64,000 bases of DNA from Microtetraspora fusca (GTDB lineage: Bacteria > Actinomycetota > Actinomycetes > Streptosporangiales > Streptosporangiaceae). The stretch is taken from positions 186,001 through 250,000 of the forward strand of contig NZ_BBYK01000039.1 of NCBI RefSeq assembly GCF_001570365.1. The letters are read 5' to 3'. A program made the position numbers and the translations under genes. Numbering within the stretch: position 1 is the first letter of the stretch; each line of letters begins with the position of its first letter. Of this stretch, positions 33,854 through 42,083 are shown one piece after another. The notes under the pieces were generated by a model. That model did not search any database and was not told the DNA's origin. It saw nothing but the letters and a program-made list of their open reading frames with translations.

Positions 33854-35335
33854 TCAACGCGTGTTTGCAGCCGTACCGGCGATGCGGAAGAACCCCTCGG
33901 CGATCAGCGGGCGCAGCGCGGCGGGCGCCCGGTCGAGCAGCTCCCGCTCGTCGTCTCCGGTGAGCTCGGCGATGGCGGCGAGCAGGGGGCGCAGCGGCAG
34001 CTCGCCGTCGCACACCCCGGCGAGCGCCGCCTCCACGGTGCCCACGGTCGCCGCGCGGTGCAGCCCGGCGGTCTGACGCAGCACGATGCGCGACGGATGA
34101 TCCGCGCCGGGCGGGCCGACCCGCTCCTCCACGACGCCTTCCGCGACCGCCAGATGAGCGTCCAGCAGCTCCTCGTCGCCGATCCGGTGCGCGACGGCGA
34201 CGCCGTCCAGCACGTCCGGCACGTACGCGCCGACCGGGAGCTCGACCCGCTGCGAGAGCTCCTCCACGCGGACGACCGGGTCCATCGCGCCCGAGTTGTG
34301 CAGCGAGATCCAGCCGAACCCGACGCCGACGACGCCGAGCGACTCGAACCACGCCAGCCACTCGTCGTAGTGCTGCCGGTAGGCGGTCGTCCCCTGCTCG
34401 GCCGCGTCCCGCAGCCACAGCTCGACGTACTCCGCGGGATCCTGCACGTCCCGCTGCACCACCCAGCCGTCGCAGCCGGTGCCGGTGAGCCATCCGCCCA
34501 CGCGGTCCTGCCAGTCCTCGCCCTTCAGGTGCAGCCAGTTGGCGAGGAACCGGCCGTGGCCGTCGGGGTTGAGGTGGCGCGGCACGCGGTGCAGCATCTC
34601 GCGGCAGAAGCCGTCCGCGGGGAAGCCGGACTCGCGGTAGGTGAACCGCCCCTCCGGCGAGATCACGAAGGGCGGGTTGGAGACGACGAGGTCGAACCGC
34701 TCGTGCTCGACCGGCTCGAACAGCGAGCCCGCTCGCGCGTCGACGTCCTCCACGCCGGACAGCCGCCAGCTCAGCTCGGCCAGCCCGACCGCCCTCGGGT
34801 TCACGTCGGTGGCGACGATCCGCCGGGCGCGACCGGCGAGGTGGAGGACCTGCACGCCGCATCCGGTGCCCAGGTCGAGCGCGCTCTCCACGGGCGGCGT
34901 CCAGGCGAGCTGGGCCAGGTTCGCCGAGGCGCCGCCGGCCCCGACGACGTGGTCGCGCCGGAGCGCGGGGTCGCCGGGCCGTACCTTCCGGTCGGAGACC
35001 ACCCAGGCGAGGCGATCGCCGCCGACGTCCCACGGCTGGAGGTGCACGGTCGCCTGTACGGCGTCGCCGACCCTGACGGCCAGCCCGGCGTCGATCAGGT
35101 CGGCGAGCGGGAGGTCCGCGGCGGCGGTGCTCACCGGGACGCCGAGCCACCACAGGCGGATCAGGGTGCCGAGCGGGTCGTTGTCTCGGGTCGCCCGGAG
35201 CGCGGGAACGAGTTCCTCGCGCGCCAGCGCGGCGGCGGCCACGCCGCCCAGCCGCTCTCGCACGCCGTCGATGGTGTAGCCGGACTCGGCGAACCGGTCG
35301 CGGAGCCGGTGAACCAGATCGGAAGGCACGTGCAC
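33854..35335 (-). CDS. NPPF-motif class I methyltransferase (HemK/N6-adenine-like)
   Basis: The 493-residue protein has an N-terminal helical/winged region of about 125 residues and a Rossmann methyltransferase core: VESALDLGTGCGVQVLHLAG (SAM loop), RRIVATDVNPRAVGLAELSW and FDLVVSNPPFVISPEGRFTY, with the NPPF catalytic motif of N5-glutamine or N6-adenine methyltransferases. A further 180-residue C-terminal domain of unknown role follows. Long proteins of this layout are conserved singly in actinobacteria. The substrate could be a protein glutamine or an RNA/DNA base; the sequence does not decide. Confidence 0.87.
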   Translation of the reverse strand: MHVPSDLVHRLRDRFAESGYTIDGVRERLGGVAAAALAREELVPALRATRDNDPLGTLIRLWWLGVPVSTAAADLPLADLIDAGLAVRVGDAVQATVHLQPWDVGGDRLAWVVSDRKVRPGDPALRRDHVVGAGGASANLAQLAWTPPVESALDLGTGCGVQVLHLAGRARRIVATDVNPRAVGLAELSWRLSGVEDVDARAGSLFEPVEHERFDLVVSNPPFVISPEGRFTYRESGFPADGFCREMLHRVPRHLNPDGHGRFLANWLHLKGEDWQDRVGGWLTGTGCDGWVVQRDVQDPAEYVELWLRDAAEQGTTAYRQHYDEWLAWFESLGVVGVGFGWISLHNSGAMDPVVRVEELSQRVELPVGAYVPDVLDGVAVAHRIGDEELLDAHLAVAEGVVEERVGPPGADHPSRIVLRQTAGLHRAATVGTVEAALAGVCDGELPLRPLLAAIAELTGDDERELLDRAPAALRPLIAEGFFRIAGTAANTR

Positions 35336-35429
35336 AGAGGAAATCTATCCCTGTAAGTCCACTGCAAGCCGCCTTCAAGGCCCCGGACCTATCTGTTGAC
35401 TAATCCACCTGGTCCGGGAGGAACCCACG

Positions 35430-35747
35430 ATGATGCTTCCCTGCCTGGCCTGCGAGGCGCGGTTCGTCCCGGACGACTACTTCGGTGCCTGCCATGACTA
35501 CAACCGGGGCCGGGACCTGGTCGCGTGGACCTGCCCGCGCTGCGGCAACAGGGACGAGATCCGGGTGCTTCCCGGAGAGCTGGGCTTCGGCTACCGCTCG
35601 CACGGCCGGTACGACGTGCTGGACCGGATCCGGGTGCCCGGGATGAGCCGCAGACGGCACGACCTCAGACTGGACATCTCGCTCGACAGGCGGGTGTGGC
35701 GGGTGCCGACCCGCGTCCTGACCGTGCGGACCGCTACGCCTGCTTGA
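35430..35747 (+). CDS. small zinc-ribbon-like protein of unknown function
   Basis: The 105-residue protein starts at ATG 35430 behind GGGAGGA. It has two Cys pairs, CLAC (about 5-8) and CPRC (about 35-38), which could bind one zinc, followed by a basic C-terminal half (GMSRRRHDLRLDISLDRRVW). It may bind nucleic acid. It overlaps the end of the convergent TetR gene by 14 bases. Confidence 0.7.
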   Translation: MMLPCLACEARFVPDDYFGACHDYNRGRDLVAWTCPRCGNRDEIRVLPGELGFGYRSHGRYDVLDRIRVPGMSRRRHDLRLDISLDRRVWRVPTRVLTVRTATPA

Positions 35748-36324
35748 GGCTGTTCCAGGCGGCCTCGCACAGGCTCTTGATCTCCTCCTCGGTCGGCTGG
35801 TGCGCGCCCGCGAACCACAGGCGGCACATCTCCTGCGCCGGGCCGAGCCACAGCACGTAGCACATGGTCGGCGGGACGGGCTGCAGCAGCCGGGCGTTCA
35901 TGTGCGGCTTCCACCAGTCGGAGACCTGCCGGAAGAACGCGCGCCTGGCGTCGGCGACCTCGGGGCCGCCGGGCTCCTCGCGCCGCGGCGGGCGCTCGCT
36001 GATCAGCAGCCGGGCCCGCTCCGGGTGCTCTCCGCACCACGACATGTGCAGGGCCACGATCGCCTCGATGCCGCCGCGGGCCTCCTCGTGGCGCGTGAGC
36101 TCGGCGAGGAACGCGTCCTGGTACATCTGCAGGGTTTCGGCGTACAGAACGCCGAAAACGTGTTCTTTACTGGCGAAGTGGTGATAGAAACTACCCACGC
36201 TGACGCCGCTCTCCTCGCGGAGGCTGGCGAGGGTCGTGGCGGAGACACCGTCCTGGCTGAAGCGGCGCAGGGCGCCTTCGATGATCCGGCTTCTGCCGTC
36301 ACGCCCGTTCTTTCCGGTTCTCAC
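35734..36324 (-). CDS. TetR-family transcriptional regulator
   Basis: The 196-residue protein has a TetR helix-turn-helix (SRIIEGALRRFSQDGVSATT, SVGSFYHHFASKEHVFGVLY) and a C-terminal ligand domain with EHPERARLLISERP. GTG 36324 is preferred because the in-frame extension to 36369 would place a perfect palindrome, the likely operator, inside the gene; the longer start cannot be excluded. It faces the HxlR gene at 36454 divergently. Confidence 0.88.
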   Translation of the reverse strand: MRTGKNGRDGRSRIIEGALRRFSQDGVSATTLASLREESGVSVGSFYHHFASKEHVFGVLYAETLQMYQDAFLAELTRHEEARGGIEAIVALHMSWCGEHPERARLLISERPPRREEPGGPEVADARRAFFRQVSDWWKPHMNARLLQPVPPTMCYVLWLGPAQEMCRLWFAGAHQPTEEEIKSLCEAAWNSLKQA

Positions 36325-36342
36325 CCCCCAATGGTGACCTAA

Positions 36343-36357
36343 CAGAACCTTGTTCTG
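36343..36357. promoter_or_regulatory. palindromic TetR-type operator
   Basis: CAGAAC-CTT-GTTCTG is a perfect 6-3-6 inverted repeat 19 bases before the TetR start at 36324. Symmetry and position suggest autorepression by the adjacent TetR protein. Confidence 0.5.
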
Positions 36358-36453
36358 CAAATACGGCACCCTTTCTACCTCGATCGATCTCGATCTCGCC
36401 CGACCTGGGTACGCCTTTTAGACTGAGCGGAGGGGCGAGAGGGATGACCTACG

Positions 36454-36951
36454 ATGCGTGACATGTGGCCCTCCCGGGTGGACAACTGCTCCATCGAGCG
36501 GACCCTCGCCGTGGTCGGCGAGAAATGGACCTTCCTCGTGCTCCGTGAGGCCTTCTTGGGGATCCGCCGGTTCGGCGACTTCCAGGCGGCGACGGGCGCG
36601 CCCCGGCAGGTGCTCAGCGCCCGGCTCTCCCGCCTCGTCGAGGAGGGCATGCTGCGCAAGGCGCCCTACCAGGAGCCCGGGCAACGCCAGCGCGACGAGT
36701 ACCGCCTGACATCCAAGGGCATGGATCTCTACCCGATCCTGGTCGCGCTGATGCACTGGGGCGACCGCCACCTCGCCGACCCCGAGGGCCCGCCGGTCTC
36801 GCTGACCCACCGTGACTGCGGCGCGCCGGTGGCCCTCCGGCTGACCTGTGACGAAGGCCACGAGCTCCCCGGACCGTGGGCCGTCGCCCCGCTCCCCGGC
36901 CCCGGCGACCGTTCCGGGCGGCTGAACTCGCCCGACGGACGGGACCGGTAA
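36454..36951 (+). CDS. HxlR-family transcriptional regulator
   Basis: The 165-residue protein has the HxlR winged helix: CSIERTLAVVGEKWTFLVLR, EAFLGIRRFGDFQAATGAPR, LSARLSRLVEEGMLRKAPYQ, YRLTSKGMDLYPILVALMHW. The conserved N-terminal Cys (about residue 12) is often the redox or electrophile sensor of this family. The C-terminal 50 residues add CGAPVALRLTCDEGH, a potential Cys/His metal site. A possible -10 TAGACT lies at 36419. The target is not evident; the divergent TetR and downstream SURF1 gene are neighbours. Confidence 0.9.
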   Translation: MRDMWPSRVDNCSIERTLAVVGEKWTFLVLREAFLGIRRFGDFQAATGAPRQVLSARLSRLVEEGMLRKAPYQEPGQRQRDEYRLTSKGMDLYPILVALMHWGDRHLADPEGPPVSLTHRDCGAPVALRLTCDEGHELPGPWAVAPLPGPGDRSGRLNSPDGRDR

Positions 36952-36986
36952 CGAGACCACTCCCTCCCCTGCCTACGCTGGATGGC

Positions 36987-37805
36987 GTGTACCGGTTCCT
37001 GCTGACCCGCCGCTGGCTGGGCTTCCACCTGCTGGTGCTGATCCTCATCCCCACGTTCTTCTTCCTGGGGAAGTGGCAGCTCGGGCGGTACGAGGAGCGG
37101 TCGGCGGCCAGCGAGCGGGCCACGGCCAACCTGAGCAGCGCGCTCGTCCCCCTCGACCGGCTCGACAGCGTCGGCGGAACCGTCCCGGACGCGGTCAAAT
37201 ACCGCCCGGTCACCGTGACGGGCGCATACGACTCGTCCCACGAACTGCTCGTACGGCGCCGCCCTCAGAACGGCCGGGTCGGCTTCTACGTGATCACCCC
37301 GCTGGTCACCCCCCAGGGCGCGGTCCTGGTCAACCGCGGCTGGGTGCCGGCGGGCGCGACGGCGGATTCCCGGCCCGACGTACCCCCTGCTCCGACCGGC
37401 CAGGTGACCGTCACCGGACGGCTCAGGCCCACCGAGACGGAGGACACGACCGGCATCAGGAACCGCACCTCCGGGCTGCCCGCGGGTCAGGTCCTGCTGA
37501 TCAACACGGCCGACATCGGCACCGCCCTGCCGTACCGGCTGTACGGGGGGTTCGTCGAGCTGACCGGGCAGCAGCCCGCCGTCGACCCCGCGCCCGAACC
37601 GGTGCCCGCGCCCGACCTCGGCGGAGGCGGCGGGCTCAACCTGGCGTACGCGGTGCAGTGGTGGCTGTTCATCGGCGTGGCCATCGGCGGCTGGTTCCTT
37701 CTCATCCGGCGCGAGGCGCGTGATCTCGCGGCCGCGGGGGCTGACAACGAGGCGTCAGGAGAGGGCCGGAAAGAGGATCAGGCAGAGGTTCGCACCCAGC
37801 CCTGA
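36987..37805 (+). CDS. SURF1-family cytochrome oxidase assembly protein
   Basis: The 272-residue protein starts at GTG 36987. One N-terminal helix (RWLGFHLLVLILIPTFFFLG) and one near the C-terminus (VQWWLFIGVAIGGWFLLIRR) flank a periplasm-facing domain with KYRPVTVTGAY, LVRRRPQNGRVGFYVITPLV and AVLVNRGWVPAG, all typical of SURF1/Shy1, which helps insert haem a into cytochrome oxidase subunit I. It lies 35 bases after the HxlR gene. No oxidase genes are in the window. Confidence 0.92.
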   Translation: MYRFLLTRRWLGFHLLVLILIPTFFFLGKWQLGRYEERSAASERATANLSSALVPLDRLDSVGGTVPDAVKYRPVTVTGAYDSSHELLVRRRPQNGRVGFYVITPLVTPQGAVLVNRGWVPAGATADSRPDVPPAPTGQVTVTGRLRPTETEDTTGIRNRTSGLPAGQVLLINTADIGTALPYRLYGGFVELTGQQPAVDPAPEPVPAPDLGGGGGLNLAYAVQWWLFIGVAIGGWFLLIRREARDLAAAGADNEASGEGRKEDQAEVRTQP

Positions 37806-37848
37806 AGCGCCTGGTGAACGAACGGATACCAACCGGAGACCTCGCAGC

Positions 37849-37878
37849 TTGTTAGGTGTTATTCCTTGGCTCTACGGT
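37849..37878 (+). promoter_or_regulatory. probable leaderless promoter of the amidohydrolase gene
   Basis: TTGTTA (37849-37854), an 18-base spacer and TACGGT (37873-37878) precede GTG 37887 by eight bases, with no Shine-Dalgarno. This fits leaderless initiation, which is common in actinobacteria. Confidence 0.45.
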
Positions 37879-37886
37879 TTACTCCT

Positions 37887-39083
37887 GTGACTACGCCGCT
37901 GCATCCCGACCCAGAGCCGAGGCGGCGGGACTATGTGATCATCTCCGCCGACGATCACCTGATCGAGCCCCCCGATCTCTTCGACGACCGCCTCCCGGAG
38001 AAGTACAAGGACCTCGCTCCCAAGATCGTGGAGACGGAGGCCGGTCACCAGGTCTGGCGGTACGGCGGGGCCACCTACCCCTGCGCGGGGCTCGACGTGG
38101 GCGCCGGCCTGCCCAAGGAGCAGTGGACGCTCGACCCGGTCCGCTTCGAGGACATGCGGCCCGGCTGCCACGACATCGAGGCCCGCATCGAGGACATGGA
38201 CCTAGCCGGGATCTGGGCCGCCCTGTGCTTCCCCGGCATGCTGGCCAGCCAGTCCGGCATGCTGTTCGCCAAGACGCGCGATCAGGAGCTCGGCCTGGCC
38301 CTGGTCAAGGCGTGGAACGACTGGCACGTCGACGTGTGGGCCGGCACCTACCCCGAGCGGATGATCGCGCTCCAGCTGCCCTGGCTGCCCGACCCCGACG
38401 TGGCCGCCAAGGAGATCCGGGCCAACGCCGCGCGCGGTTTCAAGGCCGTGGTCTTCCCCGAGTTCCCCACCCGGCTGCGGCTGCCGTCCATCCACAGCGG
38501 CCACTGGGACCCGTTCTTCGCCGCCTGCGAGGAGACCGGCACCGTCGTGTGCCTGCACACCGGCGCGTCGTCCTGGGCGCCCGTCCCCTCGCCGGACACC
38601 CCGATCGAGGCGATCACCACGCTGATCCCGGCGAGCGCGATGTTCGCCTGCGCCGACTGGCTGTGGTCCGGGGTCCCGCTGCGCTTCCCCTCGCTGCGCA
38701 TCCTGATCGTCGAGGGCGGCGTCGGCTGGCTGCCCATGCTCGCCGAGCGCGCCGACTACGCCCTGGACCACCCCGTCGCCGGCGAGGCGAGCTGGGAGGG
38801 CGGGCTCAAGCCGAGCGAGGTGCTGCGGCGCAACTTCTTCTTCGGCACGCTCGACGACAGCGCGCTCAGCGGGGTCCGGCTCGCCGTCGGCATGGAGCAC
38901 GTCCTGCTGGAGAGCGGCTACCCGCGCGCCGAGTCCTCCTGGCCCGACACCCAGCGGACGGTCACGCGCAACCTCGGCACGCTGCCCCCCGCCGACCTCG
39001 CCCGGGTCGCGTACGGCAACGCCGCCCGGCTGTTCGGCCACCCGCTCCCGTCACGGGCGTGGCTGCTCGCCGAGCGGCTTTAG
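37887..39083 (+). CDS. amidohydrolase-family TIM-barrel protein with substituted active-site residues
   Basis: The 398-residue protein belongs to the amidohydrolase-2 (ACMSD-like) group: VIISADDHLIEPPDLFDDRL, VVCLHTGASSWAP and the C-terminal WPDTQRTVTRNLGTLPPADL. Most relatives carry SDYPH before that segment, with a catalytic or metal-binding Asp and His; here the text is LESGYPRAESSWPDTQ, giving Gly344 and Arg347 instead. Activity may be lost or changed. GTG 37887 is preferred over a TTG at 37866 because of the leaderless promoter. The gene end overlaps the convergent YkvA gene by 33 bases. Confidence 0.88.
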   Translation: MTTPLHPDPEPRRRDYVIISADDHLIEPPDLFDDRLPEKYKDLAPKIVETEAGHQVWRYGGATYPCAGLDVGAGLPKEQWTLDPVRFEDMRPGCHDIEARIEDMDLAGIWAALCFPGMLASQSGMLFAKTRDQELGLALVKAWNDWHVDVWAGTYPERMIALQLPWLPDPDVAAKEIRANAARGFKAVVFPEFPTRLRLPSIHSGHWDPFFAACEETGTVVCLHTGASSWAPVPSPDTPIEAITTLIPASAMFACADWLWSGVPLRFPSLRILIVEGGVGWLPMLAERADYALDHPVAGEASWEGGLKPSEVLRRNFFFGTLDDSALSGVRLAVGMEHVLLESGYPRAESSWPDTQRTVTRNLGTLPPADLARVAYGNAARLFGHPLPSRAWLLAERL

Positions 39084-39401
39084 GCCTTCACGCTCCCACT
39101 CGACGTACCGGCCGCTCGCGACCAGCAGCGACGACATCAGCCAGATGAAGACGCCGAAGTCGTCGACGATGCCGATGCCGACCAGGAAGTCCGGGATGGC
39201 GTCGATGGGCGAGATGATGTAAGCGAGGCCGACCGCGAACATGCCGATCTGGCCCTTGCCGAGGTGCGGATAGTTCCCCTTGAGGGTCCCCCGGATCATC
39301 CGGGGCACCGCCTTGAGCCGGGCGCCGAGTCCGGGGGAACCGGGCTTGGCCACCTCCCGGTAGGCGCGCCAGGTCGCCGCCGCACGTCCTGCCTTCGCCA
39401 T
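39051..39401 (-). CDS. YkvA/DUF1232 family membrane protein
   Basis: The 116-residue protein starts at ATG 39401 behind GGAGGTGG. The DUF1232 core IGMFAVGLAYIISPIDAIPD, FLVGIGIVDDFGVFIWLMSS is present, with two short membrane segments. The family's role is not established. It converges on and overlaps the amidohydrolase 3' end. Confidence 0.88.
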   Translation of the reverse strand: MAKAGRAAATWRAYREVAKPGSPGLGARLKAVPRMIRGTLKGNYPHLGKGQIGMFAVGLAYIISPIDAIPDFLVGIGIVDDFGVFIWLMSSLLVASGRYVEWEREGLKPLGEQPRP

Positions 39402-39638
39402 GAGGCCACCTCCAGCGGGCATCCTGCCCCTTTTGTCGTCTCATTAACGTTCGGCGGTCTTACGGCGGTTCCAGCTGCCCCTGCGGGCCTTCAGGTACAG
39501 AAGCTCGTGCGCTGTCCGCAAACGTTCACCGGGATCGAGGGAGCGGAAGGGAGCGAAGGCCCAGCGAAGCGGGCTTCGTGAGGACCGGAGGTGCCTTCCG
39601 GCGAAGTGACCGACCCGTCCGAGGTTGGGAGACCCCCA

Positions 39639-40754
39639 TTAGACACGCAGGGCGGCGGTGAGTTCATCGGTACGAGGCCGGCTGCCCCAGAACCACTCCA
39701 CGTGGGCGTGCCGCCGTCGCTCCGCCAGCCACTCATCGAAGATCCGCCGCTCGACGAGCCCGCGGGTCACCTCGTCGAGCACCGCCGGTTCCAGGGCCAG
39801 CACGCTGACCACGCAGAAGCCGCCGTCCGGGAGCCGCGCGGGTCCGAGCACCTGACCGGCTCGCGCATCCGTCGCCGGTACGCCGAAGAGCGCGACCAGG
39901 TCGTCCCTGCTGTTCGCCTCCATGCGGCAGGTGGCCACGCCCGCCAGCGCCTCCTCGGCCGCCAGCGCGACGGCATTGGATCGTTCCTCGCCATCGACCC
40001 GCACCGCCTCGGCGCTCCCGGTGGGTCCGGCCGGTCGCCCCGCACGCAGGAGATCGGCGACGGCCTCGGCGCGATCGGGGTCCGCGTACCGCAGCCTGAC
40101 CACGCGTAGCCGGTCGAAGCGCTCGCGATGGGCGGCGAAGAAATCCTCCACCCGCCCTTCGGCCACCTCCCCGCGCAGATCGGCCACCGCCGCCTCGTTC
40201 GCCACGATCTCCTCCAGGCGGGCGTGGCTCAGACCGCGCTCGGCCATCCACTCCCTCACCACCTGCGCGGTCAGCAGTCCCCGCGCCCGGCGGAAGGCGT
40301 CCATCGCCTCTTGGAGCCGGCCGCCGGACAGATCGGTCCGCCGGGTGGCCAGTTCCTGTTCGACCAGGGCCGCGTTCATCAGCCGCCTGGCGAGACCGGT
40401 GTCCTCCCACAGCGCGTCGAGGATCGAGACGGCCCGCTCCATCGTGATGTCGACGCCGTTGACGCGCAGGACGAGCTGCTCTCCGGAGCGCTGGGTCGCC
40501 CGCAGTGGCCAGGGGATCACCCGGTCCGGCGCGAAGGCCAGCGAGACGGTCCCCTCTGGCGCGGGGAACAACAGGTCGTAGTGGTGGTCGCCGGTGGCGG
40601 CCTCGCGCTGCCACAGCAGCCGCATCCTGGTCCGGGGGTAGCGGGCGCGCAGGTCCGGCAACAGCTCCTTGGCCTTCTCCGGCGGCACGCCGTCCAGCCC
40701 GTGCAGCCACCGCAGGGCGTCGTCCAGGAGATCGGGGGGCATCGTCGGGGGCAT
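39639..40754 (-). CDS. PpiC/SurA-related peptide maturation protein of the RiPP cluster
   Basis: The 371-residue protein has an N-terminal region (LRWLHGLDGVPPEKAKELLP, LRVNGVDITMERAVSILDAL) like the chaperone part of SurA/PpiC and a C-terminal parvulin-like part (ATDARAGQVLGPARLPDGGF, EPAVLDEVTRGLVERRIFDE). It has no signal peptide, so it should act in the cytosol. It closely resembles what NCBI calls a putative peptide maturation system protein related to PpiC, by my recollection. It starts one base past the ATP-grasp stop (TGACATG) with GGAG upstream, so it is co-translated with it. It may hold or isomerise the Pro-containing precursor (DPPG) during ring formation. Confidence 0.8.
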   Translation of the reverse strand: MPPTMPPDLLDDALRWLHGLDGVPPEKAKELLPDLRARYPRTRMRLLWQREAATGDHHYDLLFPAPEGTVSLAFAPDRVIPWPLRATQRSGEQLVLRVNGVDITMERAVSILDALWEDTGLARRLMNAALVEQELATRRTDLSGGRLQEAMDAFRRARGLLTAQVVREWMAERGLSHARLEEIVANEAAVADLRGEVAEGRVEDFFAAHRERFDRLRVVRLRYADPDRAEAVADLLRAGRPAGPTGSAEAVRVDGEERSNAVALAAEEALAGVATCRMEANSRDDLVALFGVPATDARAGQVLGPARLPDGGFCVVSVLALEPAVLDEVTRGLVERRIFDEWLAERRRHAHVEWFWGSRPRTDELTAALRV

Positions 40755-40755
40755 G

Positions 40756-41742
40756 TCAGGCTCCTTCCAGCAGCAGGTCGCACAGGGCTTCGCTGATCGG
40801 CAGGCCGGTCCGCTCCTCGATCCACAGCCACTGGCCGTTGGGGTTGATCTCCAGGAACACGTACCGGCCGTCCGGAGTCAGGACCAGATCGAACGCTCCG
40901 AAGACCAGCCCGAGACGGTCGGTCATCGCCAGGCACAGGTCGGCGATCTCCTCCGGCAACCGATGCACGGCGTAGGGTGTCGCCCCGAAGTCGTACCGGC
41001 GCCAGTCCACGCTGGACCGGTTGCTGTTCTGGGAGTGGATCTCGGCCGCGAACACCCGCCGGCCGACGACGGTGACCCGGAGTTCCAGCCGCTTCGGCAC
41101 GTACGCCTGGGCGATGACCGGGCAGAACCGCAGCGCCTCGGCGTAGGCGGTGTCGCGGGCGGAGACGAGATCGCACTTGCGGATGACCGTGTGGCCGGCC
41201 TCGAGGTTCTCCACCCAGGGCAGGCCCAGGGGTTTGGTGACGATGTGCCCGTCATGGCGGTTGTGGAAATCCCACAGGGCGTCCGCCTGGGTCGCGATGA
41301 GCGTCTCGGGGATCTCGAATCCCAGCTCGGCGGCGAGGACGAGCTGGGACGGCTTGTGCGCGGCACGCCGGAACACCGACTCGCGCGCCGGCACCGCACG
41401 GCAGGGTACGTGCTCCCACAGGTCCGTGATCAGGTGCACGCTCTCCTGGGCGGTGTAGGCGGCCACCGAAGGATCGATGATCGCCGGGTGCGCCCGCGGC
41501 GGTGTCGGCCGTCGCCACCACAGCGCGGTGAGCGAGTCAAGGTCGAGGGTGCCGGACTCGGTGTGCAGCAGCCGCCGGGCGAGCCCGCGAGCGGTGTAGG
41601 CGAGTTCGACATGGGCCCGGGTGAGATAGTCCCCGTTGTCGAAGACGCCGGTGCGGGCACCGCGTACGGTCAGCAGGCGCCGGATGTGGTCGGCGTGCGG
41701 ATCCTGGTCGCGGGTGAGGACGAGAACATGCGGAGGTGACAC
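40756..41742 (-). CDS. MvdD-like ATP-grasp ligase (graspetide macrocyclase)
   Basis: The 328-residue protein starts at GTG 41742 behind GAGGAG. It shows an N-terminal region HVLVLTRDQDPHADHIRRLL, the ATP-grasp core (IVTKPLG, PKRLELRVTVVGRRVFAAEI) and the C-terminal metal/ATP signature FGAFDLVLTPDGRYVFLEIN, PNGQWLWIEERTGLPISEAL. The EINPNGQW motif is characteristic of MvdC/MvdD/PsnB enzymes, which phosphorylate Asp/Glu side chains of a ribosomal peptide and join them to Ser/Thr or Lys as esters or amides. It follows the precursor gene by 105 bases, so it should cross-link that peptide. Confidence 0.9.
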   Translation of the reverse strand: MSPPHVLVLTRDQDPHADHIRRLLTVRGARTGVFDNGDYLTRAHVELAYTARGLARRLLHTESGTLDLDSLTALWWRRPTPPRAHPAIIDPSVAAYTAQESVHLITDLWEHVPCRAVPARESVFRRAAHKPSQLVLAAELGFEIPETLIATQADALWDFHNRHDGHIVTKPLGLPWVENLEAGHTVIRKCDLVSARDTAYAEALRFCPVIAQAYVPKRLELRVTVVGRRVFAAEIHSQNSNRSSVDWRRYDFGATPYAVHRLPEEIADLCLAMTDRLGLVFGAFDLVLTPDGRYVFLEINPNGQWLWIEERTGLPISEALCDLLLEGA

Positions 41743-41790
41743 GGGATCTCCTCGGAGAGTGGCCTCCAGGGGCCGCTCCATGGCGGATCA

Positions 41791-41823
41791 CCGGACGTGA
41801 GGACGGCGCGTCCTCACGTCCGG
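41791..41823 (-). promoter_or_regulatory. perfect stem-loop between precursor and ligase genes
   Basis: CCGGACGTGAGGACG and CGTCCTCACGTCCGG form a perfect 15-bp stem around a three-base GCG loop, 24 bases after the precursor stop. There is no T-run, so it is likely a partial terminator or an mRNA 3'-end stabiliser that keeps precursor levels above enzyme levels, a usual design in peptide clusters. Confidence 0.75.
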
Positions 41824-41847
41824 CTAAAGACGGCTACGACCGACGGC

Positions 41848-42000
41848 TCACTGGTCGGGGCAGCAGATGCCCGGCGGGTCGTAGTACTCCCCCGTCACGA
41901 CGGACGGCTGACCGCCACTGATACCGCTCAGCGCGCTCTCGTCCAGTTCCGTGCCGGCCGGGGCGATGTCGCCGAGTTCGGTACGCGGTGCCACGTTCAT
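41848..42000 (-). CDS. graspetide-type precursor peptide with double-glycine leader
   Basis: The 50-residue peptide starts at ATG 42000, behind a strong AAAGGAGG eight bases upstream; an in-frame extension to 42042 would swallow that site. The 30-residue leader is acidic and ends LDESALSGISGG, the GG motif cut by C39 peptidases. The predicted core is QPSVVTGEYYDPPGICCPDQ, with Ser/Thr donors (S3, T6) and acidic acceptors (E8, D11, D19) for omega-ester links, plus Tyr-Tyr and a Cys-Cys pair. Export and cleavage are provided by the PCAT gene upstream, and modification by the ATP-grasp gene downstream. Confidence 0.8.
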   Translation of the reverse strand: MNVAPRTELGDIAPAGTELDESALSGISGGQPSVVTGEYYDPPGICCPDQ

Positions 42001-42083
42001 GGAACCTTCCTCCTTTCCTTGGGAAAGCGGTGACGTGGCCAATGCTGGGGTTCTGATCTTGTGAGTGACTTGGAGTCGGCGGG

